From NCBI RefSeq assembly GCF_004801285.1, contig NZ_SSNY01000006.1, forward strand, positions 222,066 to 286,065: a stretch of DNA of 64,000 nt, given 5' to 3'. The translations under genes were made by a program, and so were the position numbers. Origin of the DNA: Ollibium composti. Its GTDB lineage: Bacteria; Pseudomonadota; Alphaproteobacteria; Rhizobiales; Rhizobiaceae. Position 1 is the first letter of the stretch. Every line of letters begins with the position of its first letter. The notes beneath the pieces were generated by a model that saw only the letters and a list, made by a program, of their open reading frames with translations, searched no databases and was not told where the DNA came from. Positions 19,218 through 27,162 of the stretch are shown piece by piece.

Positions 19218-19381
19218 GCGCACATGCGCTTTACGTGACAGCGGCCTATGCCGTGACGGCGATCGTGCTCGCCGGGCTGATCGGCTGGGTGTTGCTTGGC
19301 CTGAAGGCGCGCAAGCGCGAGCTTGCCGAACTGGAGACTGCCGGCATCCGGCGCCGCTCCGACAGGGCGGGCAAGCCGTGA
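19214..19381 (+). CDS. ccmD: haem exporter protein CcmD
   Basis: This 55-residue, single-TM protein fits CcmD, the small subunit that stabilises CcmE release by CcmABC. It has a short N-terminus, a TM helix at residues ~8-30, and a charged cytoplasmic tail (LKARKRELAELE) typical of CcmD. The start is the ATG that overlaps the stop of the ccmC remnant; the frame is open further upstream without coding character. Its TGA overlaps the GTG of ccmG. Confidence 0.85.
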   Translation: MSAHALYVTAAYAVTAIVLAGLIGWVLLGLKARKRELAELETAGIRRRSDRAGKP

Positions 19382-19977
19382 GCGGGGGCCGGAACGGCGG
19401 CGCTGGGGCCGCGGTGCCGGGGGTTGGCCGGCGACGCTTGATGCTTCTGGTGCCGCTGCTGGTCTTCATCGGGCTGGCCGGCCTTTTCCTGATGCAGCTT
19501 CTGTCCGGCCGCGACTCGACCGCCATTCCGTCGGCGCTGATCGGCCAACCGGCGCCGCAGACGCATCTGCCGGCACTGGACGGGTCCGGTCTTCCGGGGC
19601 TGGATACGGCGGATTTCGCCGGCAAGGTGACGCTGCTCAACGTCTTCGCCTCATGGTGCGCGCCCTGCCGCGAGGAACATCCGGTGCTGCTGGCGCTGTC
19701 GCAGGACAAGCGCTACCGCCTGGCCGCGCTGAACTACAAGGACAAGCCCGAGAATGCCCGCCGCTTCCTCGGCGAACTCGGCAATCCGTTTGCCGCCATC
19801 GGCGTCGACGAGACGGGCCGCACCGCCATCGACTGGGGCGTCTACGGCGTGCCGGAAACCTTCATCGTCGGCAAGGACGGCAGGATCGCCTACAAGCATG
19901 TCGGGCCGCTGACGCCTGAGTCGGTGCGCGCGTCGCTGCTTCCCGAAATCGAGAAGGCGCTGGCCGCGCCGGGTTGA
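19378..19977 (+). CDS. ccmG: thiol:disulfide interchange protein CcmG (DsbE)
   Basis: CcmG is the membrane-anchored periplasmic thioredoxin that reduces apocytochrome c thiols before haem attachment. The 199-residue product has an N-terminal TM anchor (residues ~21-42) and a thioredoxin fold with the WCAPC active site (about residues 92-96) and the cis-proline region GVYGVPETF. The start is a GTG overlapping the ccmD stop by 4 bp (GTGA). It is the last gene of the ccm unit. Confidence 0.93.
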   Translation: MSGGRNGGAGAAVPGVGRRRLMLLVPLLVFIGLAGLFLMQLLSGRDSTAIPSALIGQPAPQTHLPALDGSGLPGLDTADFAGKVTLLNVFASWCAPCREEHPVLLALSQDKRYRLAALNYKDKPENARRFLGELGNPFAAIGVDETGRTAIDWGVYGVPETFIVGKDGRIAYKHVGPLTPESVRASLLPEIEKALAAPG

Positions 19978-20025
19978 GCCGGTTCGTCCGGAATCACGAC
20001 CAAGTCATGCCGAGGGGAATCGGAG

Positions 20026-21084
20026 ATGGATGAGATCCGGGCCCATTTTCTCGCCCAGGCGAAGGCCTGCGACGGCCTCGGCTCGCCCTTCACCGCCAGA
20101 TTGTGCCGGATACTGGCGCAGCATCTCGACGCCAGCACGCGCACGGGGCGGACCGTGCTCGGTTGGCCGGGCGACGTGCACGCCGATGCCGTGTCGTTGC
20201 GGTTGTGCGGCGGCTTGCATCAATTGGTGCTGACCCGCGCCGACGCCGAATTGGCGGCCGTCTATCCGCCTCATGATGCCGGTGACGATGAAATCGCGAC
20301 GGCGGTGGCGGGTGCGATCCGTCGCTTCGACGATCGTCTCGCCGCCGGTTTCGCCAGCGCGCCGCAGACCAACGAGATCGCCCGTTCCGCCATGCTGCTG
20401 CCGGGGCTGCTGACGATCGCGCGCGAAAGCGGGCTGCCGCTTGATCTGTGCGAGATCGGCGCCAGCGCCGGGCTCAACCTGCTGTTCGACCGGTTCCATT
20501 ACCGCTACGCCGATGCGGAGTGGGGCGATCCGGATTCGCCGGTCAGGCTGGCGCCGGAGGTGCGGGGCATTGTGCCGCCGCTGGCAGGAACACTGACGGT
20601 GCGGTCGCGTGCCGGCTGCGACATTGCCCCGATCGATAGCGGCGATCCCGCCGCGCGATTGCGGCTGCGCTCCTATGTCTGGGCGGATCAGGCGGCGCGG
20701 CTGGCCCGGCTCGATGCCGCACTCGCCATCGCCGCGCAATTCCCGCCGCAACTGGTAAAAGCCGATGCCGCCGATTTCGTTGCCCAGGCGCTGGCCGGTC
20801 GAACCGCAGGGGGCAGCTTCGTGCTCGGCCATTCGATCATGTGGCAATATCTACCGGATGCTGCGAGGGCGGCTATCACGGCGCATATGGAAGAGGCCGG
20901 CGCCGCCGCCACGCCGGCCGCGCCCATCTTCTGGCTGCGTATGGAGCCGTTGTCGACCAACGACCCTTTTGCCACGCTATCGCTGAGGCAATGGCCGGGA
21001 ACAAGCGGACAGGGCGGCGCCACGCGCCGCCTCGCCCGCTGCGACTATCACGGGCGCTGGATCGAGTGGATCGATCAGCCGTAG
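20026..21084 (+). CDS. DUF2332 family protein
   Basis: This 352-residue protein matches the DUF2332 pattern of alphaproteobacteria and actinobacteria: N-terminal helical region, PQTNEIARSAMLLPGLL, the glycine-rich LCEIGASAGLNLLFDRF (residues ~141-157), and C-terminal WLRMEPL and RRLARCDYHGRW blocks. The EIGASAGLN segment resembles a nucleotide or SAM-binding loop, but activity is unproven. It begins 48 bp after ccmG on the same strand, so it may be read through from the ccm unit. Confidence 0.8.
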   Translation: MDEIRAHFLAQAKACDGLGSPFTARLCRILAQHLDASTRTGRTVLGWPGDVHADAVSLRLCGGLHQLVLTRADAELAAVYPPHDAGDDEIATAVAGAIRRFDDRLAAGFASAPQTNEIARSAMLLPGLLTIARESGLPLDLCEIGASAGLNLLFDRFHYRYADAEWGDPDSPVRLAPEVRGIVPPLAGTLTVRSRAGCDIAPIDSGDPAARLRLRSYVWADQAARLARLDAALAIAAQFPPQLVKADAADFVAQALAGRTAGGSFVLGHSIMWQYLPDAARAAITAHMEEAGAAATPAAPIFWLRMEPLSTNDPFATLSLRQWPGTSGQGGATRRLARCDYHGRWIEWIDQP

Positions 21085-21239
21085 ATCTGCTTGTGCGCGT
21101 GGTGCAGCATGTCCGAGCGGCTGGCGCGGATGTCGGCAAGGTCACGCTCGCTCAGGCTGTTGATCTCGTTGACGAGTTGATTGTAGCGCTTGCGCTTGGC
21201 GATCGAGGCGCGGGCGCGGGAAACAAGGGTGTCGAACAT
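21075..21239 (-). CDS. DUF1127 small protein
   Basis: This 54-residue basic protein fits DUF1127 (YjiS-like): a positively charged first half (RARASIAKRKRYNQLV) and the family core LNSLSERDLADIRASRSDM-like near the C-terminus (here starting EINSLSERDLADI). Some DUF1127 proteins in alphaproteobacteria affect RNA turnover or phosphate and stress responses. The ATG at 21239 is chosen over upstream in-frame starts because the family begins at MFDT. Its 3' end overlaps the convergent DUF2332 gene by 10 bp. Two palindromes lie upstream. Confidence 0.8.
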   Translation of the reverse strand: MFDTLVSRARASIAKRKRYNQLVNEINSLSERDLADIRASRSDMLHHAHKQIYG

Positions 21240-21342
21240 GGCGAACTCCTTCGCTTTGCCGCCACGCGCCGGGCCATGGGCGCCGTGCTTGCGGGCGACA
21301 GGTTGTTCCTCCCTGGCCGTTACGCACCATGACATGGGTATT

Positions 21343-21380
21343 TTGCGCTGCAATAAAATATGTCGCAATGCAGCATTGCG
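21343..21380. promoter_or_regulatory. tandem palindromes upstream of the DUF1127 gene
   Basis: TTGC-GCT-GCAA (21343-21353) and CGCAATGC-A-GCATTGCG (21364-21380) are inverted repeats about 105-140 bp upstream of the DUF1127 start, in an A/T-rich patch. On the minus strand a weak promoter match overlaps them (TTGCGA, 17 bp, CAAAAT). The shared GCAAT/ATTGC half-sites suggest an operator; the regulator is unknown. Confidence 0.4.
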
Positions 21381-21413
21381 TTGAACGCATACGCGGATGG
21401 CGGCGCAGCGCCG

Positions 21414-22070
21414 CTATTTTTCCGCCTGTTCCTCCAGCGAATGGCGCATGATGAGCGGCATCTGGCTGATCGTGAACAGGATGGTGATGGGCATCGTCGC
21501 CCACACCTTGAAGGCGACCCAGAAATCGGTCGAGAAGTTGCGCCACACCACCTCGTTGACGATGGCGAGGAAGAAGAAGAACAGGCCCCAGCGCAGCGTC
21601 AGCTTGCGCCAGCCCTCGGCATCGAGCCGGAAGGCCTCGTCGAAGACGTAGCCGAGCAGCGACTTGCCGAAGGCGAGGCCGCCGAGCAGCGCCGCGCCGA
21701 ACAGCGAGTTGATGATGGTCGGCTTCATCTTGATGAAGACGTCGTTGTGCAGATAGAGCGTCAGCGCGCCGAAGATGAGCACGACGATGCCAGACACCAG
21801 CGGCATCACCGGCAGGCGGCGCACCAAGAGCCATGACACCGCGAGCGAGATGACGGTCGCGGCCATGAACAGGCCGGTGGCGATGAAGATCGGCTCGCCG
21901 AGTTCGGCCAGCGCCGGGAATTTTCCAGCAAGCCATTCGCCGCGCGCATTGGCGAAGAAGAACACCATCAGCGGTCCGAGCTCCAGCACCAGCTTGAGCA
22001 GCGGGTTGAGGGCTTCCTTCTTTGCCTTCTGCGGGTCGGCGGGATCGCGTTCGAGGATCGGGTTGCTCAT
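21414..22070 (-). CDS. ispZ: septation protein A / YciB (IspZ) membrane protein
   Basis: This 218-residue protein of about five to six TM segments is YciB/IspZ (septation protein A), an inner-membrane protein tied to cell-envelope synthesis and division. Family blocks are [15 protein letters not shown], a charged central [17 protein letters not shown] and the C-terminal [19 protein letters not shown]. Alphaproteobacterial members carry a hydrophilic N-terminal extension like the first ~24 residues here. It follows ftsY by 30 bp on the same strand, the usual rhizobial order. Confidence 0.92.
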   Translation of the reverse strand: MSNPILERDPADPQKAKKEALNPLLKLVLELGPLMVFFFANARGEWLAGKFPALAELGEPIFIATGLFMAATVISLAVSWLLVRRLPVMPLVSGIVVLIFGALTLYLHNDVFIKMKPTIINSLFGAALLGGLAFGKSLLGYVFDEAFRLDAEGWRKLTLRWGLFFFFLAIVNEVVWRNFSTDFWVAFKVWATMPITILFTISQMPLIMRHSLEEQAEK

Positions 22071-22100
22071 GGCTTCCTGTTCGTATTGCGGCGGGGACGG

Positions 22101-23909
22101 CTACGCCACCCCGGCGATCGCTCTGGCGAAATCGTTCGCCGAGAACGGTTCGAGGTCGTCGACCTGTTCGCCGACGCCGATGAAATAGACCGGCAGTTTA
22201 TGTTTGGCCGCGATTGCGACCAAAATGCCGCCGCGCGCCGTGCCGTCCAGCTTGGTCATCACCAGCCCGTTGACGCCGGCGACATTGCGGAAGATCTCGA
22301 CCTGGTTGAGCGCGTTCTGGCCGGTGGTGGCGTCGACGGTCTGGAGAACCGTGTGCGGCGCTTCCGGATCGAGCTTGCCGAGCACGCGCACGATCTTTTC
22401 CAGCTCCGCCATCAGTTCGGTCTTGTTCTGGAGACGTCCGGCGGTGTCGATGATGAGCACGTCGGAGCCCGCCTCCCTGGCCTTCTCGAAGGCGTCGTAG
22501 GCGAGGCCGGCGGCGTCGGCGCCGAGTTTTGTCGCGATGACCGGCGAACGGGTCCGTTCTCCCCATATCTTCAACTGCTCGATCGCGGCAGCGCGGAATG
22601 TGTCGCCGGCCGCCAGCATCACCGACAGGCCGCCATCCGAAAGCTTCGCAGCCAATTTGCCGATGGTGGTCGTTTTGCCGGTGCCGTTGACGCCGACGAC
22701 CAGGATGACGTGCGGCTTGTGCGACAGGTCGAGTTCCAGCGGCAGCGCAACCGGGGTCAGCACCTTGCCGATCTCGTCGGCCATGACGGTACGGACCTCT
22801 TCGTCGGAAATAGTCTTGCCATAGCGGCTGGAGGCGAGCGAATCGGTGACGCGCAAGGCGGTTTCCACGCCGAGGTCGGCGCGGATCAGGATATCCTCCA
22901 GGTCCTGCAGCGTCTCCTCGTCCAGCTTGCGCTTGGTGAAGACGCCGGCGATGTTGCCGGTCAGCTCGCGCGACGAGCGCGCCAGCCCGTCCCGCATGCG
23001 CTGGAACCACGATCTTTTCGGTTCCGGCGCGGGGGCGGCGACCGGCTCGGCCTTCTGCTCGACCGCCTTCGCGACGGTGACCTTGCCCGGCGCCGGCTTC
23101 TCTCCTCCCTTGAGGGGGAGATGGCCCGAAGGGCCAAAGGGGGTCGTTTCGACCGGGCTCGACGATGACAAATCACTCGCCGCTTCGCCGACCCCTCCCG
23201 ACCGCTTCGCGGCCGTCCTTCGGACCCCCTCAGGGGGGAGGGGGGCAGGCGGCGCGGCTTGCTCCGGCACCTCGACCGGCACTTCGGCCGGAGTCGACTC
23301 AGGCGTAGCTGGAATCTCGACCGGCTGCGGCGCGGGGGTTTCCTGTGGCGGTGAAGGCGGGACCTCCGCCGGCGGCGTCGGTGTCTCCGGGGCGGGCGCT
23401 GGGATTTCCGGCTTTTCCGGCTGAGGCGTTGGAGCCGGAGGAACTTCCGGAGCCGGCTCAGGCTTGGGTTCCGGACGGACAGGCTCCGGCGGGACCTCCT
23501 GGGGCTTCGCCGGCGGCGTTTCCGGCTGCGGCTGAGGCGTTACCGGTTGCTCCGGCGGTGGCGCGGGCTCGGTTTCCGGGGCGGGCTCGGGCTGGATTTC
23601 CGGTGTCGGTTCGGTTGCCGCCGGCTTTTCTCCCCCCTCGAGGGGGAGATGGCCTGAAAGGCCAGAGGGGGTCGCCTCGGCCGGGCTCGGCGCTTCAAGA
23701 TCAGGACCCTTCGCCGCCTCGCCGACCCCTCCCGGCTGCTGCGCAGCCACCTCTCCCTCAAGGGGGAGGGGAGCGTCCGGTGCTGGCTCTTCCGCCGGCT
23801 TCAGCGCGTCGAAATTCAGCGGTGGCAGCGGGGCCGTTTCGTCGGGCTTTTCCTCGACGACTTCCTTCCTGCCGAAGGAAAAGACCTTCTTGATGAAACC
23901 GAATGCCAT
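22101..23909 (-). CDS. ftsY: signal recognition particle receptor FtsY, with palindromic elements in its linker
   Basis: FtsY is the membrane GTPase that receives SRP-ribosome complexes. The C-terminal NG domain starts near residue 300 (KRSWFQRMRDGL) and holds the P-loop GVNGTGKTTTIG, DTAGRLQNKTELM and TKLDGTARGG. The N-terminal ~300 residues are a long Pro/Glu-rich linker, making 602 residues against 497 in E. coli. Residues ~47-95 and ~222-271 are diverged copies of one peptide (GGVGEAA ... SGHLPL.GGEKPA). Each is encoded by a ~145-bp palindromic DNA element kept in frame. The gene sits between ispZ and mtaB. Confidence 0.95.
   Translation of the reverse strand: MAFGFIKKVFSFGRKEVVEEKPDETAPLPPLNFDALKPAEEPAPDAPLPLEGEVAAQQPGGVGEAAKGPDLEAPSPAEATPSGLSGHLPLEGGEKPAATEPTPEIQPEPAPETEPAPPPEQPVTPQPQPETPPAKPQEVPPEPVRPEPKPEPAPEVPPAPTPQPEKPEIPAPAPETPTPPAEVPPSPPQETPAPQPVEIPATPESTPAEVPVEVPEQAAPPAPLPPEGVRRTAAKRSGGVGEAASDLSSSSPVETTPFGPSGHLPLKGGEKPAPGKVTVAKAVEQKAEPVAAPAPEPKRSWFQRMRDGLARSSRELTGNIAGVFTKRKLDEETLQDLEDILIRADLGVETALRVTDSLASSRYGKTISDEEVRTVMADEIGKVLTPVALPLELDLSHKPHVILVVGVNGTGKTTTIGKLAAKLSDGGLSVMLAAGDTFRAAAIEQLKIWGERTRSPVIATKLGADAAGLAYDAFEKAREAGSDVLIIDTAGRLQNKTELMAELEKIVRVLGKLDPEAPHTVLQTVDATTGQNALNQVEIFRNVAGVNGLVMTKLDGTARGGILVAIAAKHKLPVYFIGVGEQVDDLEPFSANDFARAIAGVA
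23099..23244. repeat. palindromic repeat element inside ftsY, copy B
   Basis: This ~145-bp segment begins with the palindrome CTCCCTTGAGGGGGAG, continues with ATGGCCCGAAGGGCC and AGGGGGTC, and ends with a CCCCTCAGGGGGGAGG palindrome. Copy A at 23629-23771 has the same layout and orientation. I recall such CCCCTC-rich palindromes as common intergenic repeats of Mesorhizobium and Rhizobium genomes, but this was not searched. It is translated on the minus strand as part of the FtsY linker without breaking the frame. Confidence 0.7.
23629..23771. repeat. palindromic repeat element inside ftsY, copy A
   Basis: This copy begins CTCCCCCCTCGAGGGGGAG, has the internal stem GGCCTGAAAGGCC followed by AGAGGGGGTC, and ends with CTCTCCCTCAAGGGGGAG. 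It is colinear with copy B at 23099-23244, about 385 bp away, with differences that preserve the reading frame. Both are read in the same frame as FtsY, giving related peptides. Confidence 0.7.
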
Positions 23910-23918
23910 GCGCGCGCC

Positions 23919-25217
23919 CTATGCCGCCCGTGCGGCGATGGGTGTTGCAAGAAGCTGGCCGCCGTCATGGCCGGTCACGACCGCTTCGACGATCTCGCCC
24001 GGCTGGCCGGCGTCGATGGCCGCCAGCGTGAACCCTTCCGTACGGCCGAGGCCTTCGCGCTCGACCAAGATCGATTGAGACGTTCCGGCCAGCGAGGCGA
24101 GATGCTTGCGATAGGCCGTTTCTCCGGCCGCGCGCAGGCGTGCGGCGCGCTGCTTGACCACCTCGCGCCGCACCTGCGGCATGCGCGCCGCCGGCGTGCC
24201 TTCGCGTGGGCTGAAGGGGAAGACGTGCAGGTGGGTCAACCCGCATTCCTCGACGATTCGGACAGAATTCTCGAACATGGCGTCCGTCTCGGTCGGGAAG
24301 CCGGCGATGATGTCGGCGCCGAAGACGATACCGGGCCTCAGCTTGCGCACGTCCTCGCAGAAGCGGATCGACTGGTCGCGCAGATGGCGGCGTTTCATGC
24401 GCTTCAAAATCATGTCGTCGCCGGATTGCAACGAGAGGTGCAGGTGCGGCATCAGCCGCGCCTCGGTGGCGATGGCGTCGAGCAGGTCGTCGTCGGCCTC
24501 GATGGAATCGATGGAGGAGAGGCGCAGCCGCTTCAGTTCCGGCACCTGCTTCAGGATCGTTTTGACGAGCTTGCCAAGCCTTGGACTCCCCGGCAGGTCG
24601 GGGCCGTAGCTGGTCATGTCGACGCCCGATAGAACCACCTCCGCATAGCCGTTGCCGGCCAGCCGCCTGACCTGTTCCACCACGCCGCCCATCGGCACCG
24701 AGCGCGAATTGCCGCGCCCGTAAGGGATGATGCAGAAGGTGCAGCGGTGGTCGCAGCCGTTCTGCACCTGTACGAAAGCGCGGGCGCGGCCCTCGATGGC
24801 GTCGACCATGTGCGAGGCCGTCTCGCGCACGGAGAAGATGTCGTTGACGCGCGCCTTCTCGAAGGCGTTGACGCCGAAGTCCGGCAAAGCGCGGTAGTTG
24901 TGGCGTTGAAGCTTTTCCTCGTTGCCGAGCACGAGGTCCACTTCGTCCATGGCGACGAAATCGTCCGGCTTGGTCTGCGCCGCGCAGCCGGTGACGATGA
25001 TCCTCGCATTCGGGTTTTCGCGGCGGGCCTTGCGGATCGATTGTTTCGCCTGCCGCACCGCTTCGCCGGTGACGGCGCAGGTGTTGAAGATGATGGCGCC
25101 GTTCTTCAGCGCGCCAAGACCGGCGGCTTCCGCCTCGCGCTTCATGACCTCCGACTCGTAGGTGTTGAGCCGGCAGCCAAAGGTGACGACCTCCACGCCT
25201 TTCGGGTCGGCGGCCAT
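23919..25217 (-). CDS. mtaB: tRNA t6A37 methylthiotransferase MtaB
   Basis: MtaB converts t6A to ms2t6A at position 37 of ANN-decoding tRNAs. The 432-residue product has the UPF0004 cluster cysteines C15, C47 and C78, the radical-SAM CxxxCxxC at C155, C159 and C162 (GCDHRCTFC), and a C-terminal TRAM-like region. The FGCRLNTYESE start separates it from MiaB and RimO. The open frame continues upstream inside dapF; the ATG at 25217 is chosen because it overlaps the dapF stop by one base (TGATG) and begins the family N-terminus. Confidence 0.93.
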   Translation of the reverse strand: MAADPKGVEVVTFGCRLNTYESEVMKREAEAAGLGALKNGAIIFNTCAVTGEAVRQAKQSIRKARRENPNARIIVTGCAAQTKPDDFVAMDEVDLVLGNEEKLQRHNYRALPDFGVNAFEKARVNDIFSVRETASHMVDAIEGRARAFVQVQNGCDHRCTFCIIPYGRGNSRSVPMGGVVEQVRRLAGNGYAEVVLSGVDMTSYGPDLPGSPRLGKLVKTILKQVPELKRLRLSSIDSIEADDDLLDAIATEARLMPHLHLSLQSGDDMILKRMKRRHLRDQSIRFCEDVRKLRPGIVFGADIIAGFPTETDAMFENSVRIVEECGLTHLHVFPFSPREGTPAARMPQVRREVVKQRAARLRAAGETAYRKHLASLAGTSQSILVEREGLGRTEGFTLAAIDAGQPGEIVEAVVTGHDGGQLLATPIAARAA

Positions 25218-26098
25218 CAGGCGGCGCTTTCGGCGTCGCGCTGCCAGGCGCCGCTGGCGGGGTCGAACCGGCCGGAGAATTCCCATTCGGCCGGGCCGGT
25301 GAGGACGACGTGGTCATCGGCGCGCCATTCCACCTGGAGCTGGCCACCCGGTACCGTCAATGCGACGCGACGGTCGGTCCTGCCGGTGCGGGCGGCCGCG
25401 ACGGCGGCGGCACAGGCGGCAGAGCCGCATGCCTTCGTCAGCCCGGCGCCGCGCTCCCAGGTGCGGATGACCATGGAATCGCGCGAGGTCACCTCAGCGA
25501 TGGTGATGTTGGCGCGCTCGGGGAAGATGGGATGGTTTTCGAGCAGCGGGCCGAAACGGTCGAGGTCGTAGGACCAGACGTCCCCGTCCACCCAGAAGAT
25601 GGCGTGAGGGTTGCCCATGGAGACGACCGAGGGCGAGTGCAGCACCGGTGCGTCGATCGGGCCGATCTGGAGTTCGATCATGCGGGTATCGCGGAATTCC
25701 TCGGCCAGCGGAATGTCCTGCCAGCCGAAGCGCGGACGGCCCATGTCGACCGAGATCAGCCCGTCGTCATGTTCGACCGCGTTGAGAATGCCGGCGACCG
25801 TCTCAAGCGTAAAGGTTTTGAGCCCCGTCTCGGCACCAAGTGCCTGCACCACGCAGCGCGTGCCGTTGCCGCAGGCCTGCGCCCCGGACCCGTCGGAATT
25901 CAGGATGTCGATGAACCAGCCGGTGCCGGGCGTGCGGGCGTCGTGAATCGCCATGATCTGGTCGAAGCGCGTCGCCTGATCGGCGTTGAGCGCGATCGCC
26001 GCCGCCGCCGTCACACGATCGGCGCGGCCACGCATATCGGCGACGATGATCTCGTTGCCGGCACCGTTCATCTTGGCGAAGGGGGCAGTGGCTGCCAT
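25217..26098 (-). CDS. dapF: diaminopimelate epimerase DapF
   Basis: DapF interconverts LL- and meso-diaminopimelate for lysine and peptidoglycan synthesis. The 293-residue protein has both catalytic cysteines: C76 in ACGNGTRC and C224 in ACGSAAC, with the N-terminal [11 protein letters not shown] signature. The length is slightly above E. coli DapF (274). It is the first gene of a dapF-mtaB-ftsY-ispZ unit on the minus strand, a common rhizobial order. Confidence 0.95.
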   Translation of the reverse strand: MAATAPFAKMNGAGNEIIVADMRGRADRVTAAAAIALNADQATRFDQIMAIHDARTPGTGWFIDILNSDGSGAQACGNGTRCVVQALGAETGLKTFTLETVAGILNAVEHDDGLISVDMGRPRFGWQDIPLAEEFRDTRMIELQIGPIDAPVLHSPSVVSMGNPHAIFWVDGDVWSYDLDRFGPLLENHPIFPERANITIAEVTSRDSMVIRTWERGAGLTKACGSAACAAAVAAARTGRTDRRVALTVPGGQLQVEWRADDHVVLTGPAEWEFSGRFDPASGAWQRDAESAA

Positions 26099-26194
26099 CG
26101 CATCCGAAATTCCTTTGTCCGTTCGCCGCTATATGGCGGAAACGGCCGGCAATTACCAGTGTTGCGGCAGCAGCCGGCCTTCGCCTCGCCCGCC

Positions 26195-26356
26195 TCAGGT
26201 GACGGCGAAGAGGCCGAGGACGACGAGCAGGAACAGGATCAGCACGATGCCGATCAGAATGCGCGCGCCGGTGGCGGCGGCGCCTGCCAGCGCCGGCATG
26301 CCGAGCAGGCTGGCGGCAGCGGCGACGATGAGCAGGATGACGATCCATTTGATCAT
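26195..26356 (-). CDS. DUF1328 small membrane protein
   Basis: This 53-residue protein has two TM segments separated by a glycine/alanine turn (LLGMPALAGAAATGARIL) and fits DUF1328/YtjA. These small, stress-associated membrane proteins of unknown function usually begin near this MIKW-type start. The frame remains open upstream, but only this ATG gives a family-like protein. It is transcribed away from omp19 across a 242-bp spacer. Confidence 0.8.
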   Translation of the reverse strand: MIKWIVILLIVAAAASLLGMPALAGAAATGARILIGIVLILFLLVVLGLFAVT

Positions 26357-26598
26357 GGGGAACCTCGGACTGATGCTGTGGGTAATGGCGCAACAACGCT
26401 TGCCCGGCGGCGGCGGTTCCTTGCGGTTCGCGGCGATCCTGCTGCCAACCGGCCTTCTTCGACCGCAGCGCGGCAAAATTGCAACAATGGGACGGCAAAA
26501 CCCTATTTTAACCATATCGGGTTGAAATTCTGCCACGGTCACCATTTTGGTGACGGGAAGGCTTCGTTCTAGGCGCGATGCCCCGCAGAGGTGTGCAC

Positions 26599-27138
26599 AT
26601 GAATTTTGCAAGAACCGGCCTGGTGGCCGCATCCCTGGCCGTGCTTCTGGCAAGCGGTTGCTCGAGCACGCGCTTCTCCTCCATGGATTCGACCCAGCCG
26701 GCGCCGCTCGAGGCCGCTCCGGCCGGCACCGTGTCTTCCAGCCAGTTGCCGCCGCCGGCGCAGCCGGGGACGAACGACCCGTCGCAGTTCCCGCAGGCGC
26801 CGCAGAACACCCAGGTCGCCTCCCTGCCGCCCGACGGTTCAGCGCCGGCAGGTGCCGCCGACCTGACGCCGTCCAGCGTCGCCGGCGTATGGACCGTCAA
26901 TGTCGGCGGCCAGACCTGCAAGGTGGCGACACCGCAGACCAAGTTCGGCGCCGGTTACCGGGCCGGGCCGCTGCGCTGCCCCGCTCCCGTCGATGGCGTC
27001 AAGTCGTGGAACGTCGGCGGCAAGCAGCTCACCCTTTACGACCAGAACGGCGGCACGCTGGCGCGGCTCTATTCCTCGGGCGGCGAGAAGTTCAACGGCC
27101 AGACGTCGAACGGTCTGCCGATCTCGCTCTCCCGATAG
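26599..27138 (+). CDS. omp19: Omp19-type lipoprotein, AprI/Inh protease-inhibitor domain
   Basis: The product is a 179-residue lipoprotein homologous to Brucella Omp19. It has a signal peptide ending in the lipobox LASGC with C21 as the lipidated residue, a Pro/Gln-rich linker (residues ~30-85), and a C-terminal AprI/Inh-type beta-barrel inhibitor domain with two cysteines (QTCKVATPQTKFG and PLRCPAP). That block closely follows the Omp19 pattern as I remember it. Brucella Omp19 is an outer-membrane lipoprotein that inhibits serine and cysteine proteases. The ATG at 26599 is preferred to one seven codons earlier. Confidence 0.85.
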   Translation: MNFARTGLVAASLAVLLASGCSSTRFSSMDSTQPAPLEAAPAGTVSSSQLPPPAQPGTNDPSQFPQAPQNTQVASLPPDGSAPAGAADLTPSSVAGVWTVNVGGQTCKVATPQTKFGAGYRAGPLRCPAPVDGVKSWNVGGKQLTLYDQNGGTLARLYSSGGEKFNGQTSNGLPISLSR

Positions 27139-27162
27139 GCCGACGTTTCCAGCGACCGAACC

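Noticed and set aside
23099..23771. CRISPR array suggested by two similar segments in ftsY
   Set aside because: Only two long palindromic copies exist, ~385 bp apart, inside a coding frame, without spacers or cas genes.
26534..26556. GTCACC-N5-GGTGAC inverted repeat upstream of omp19
   Set aside because: The arms are only six bases, and there is neither a second copy nor a T-run to support an operator or terminator call.
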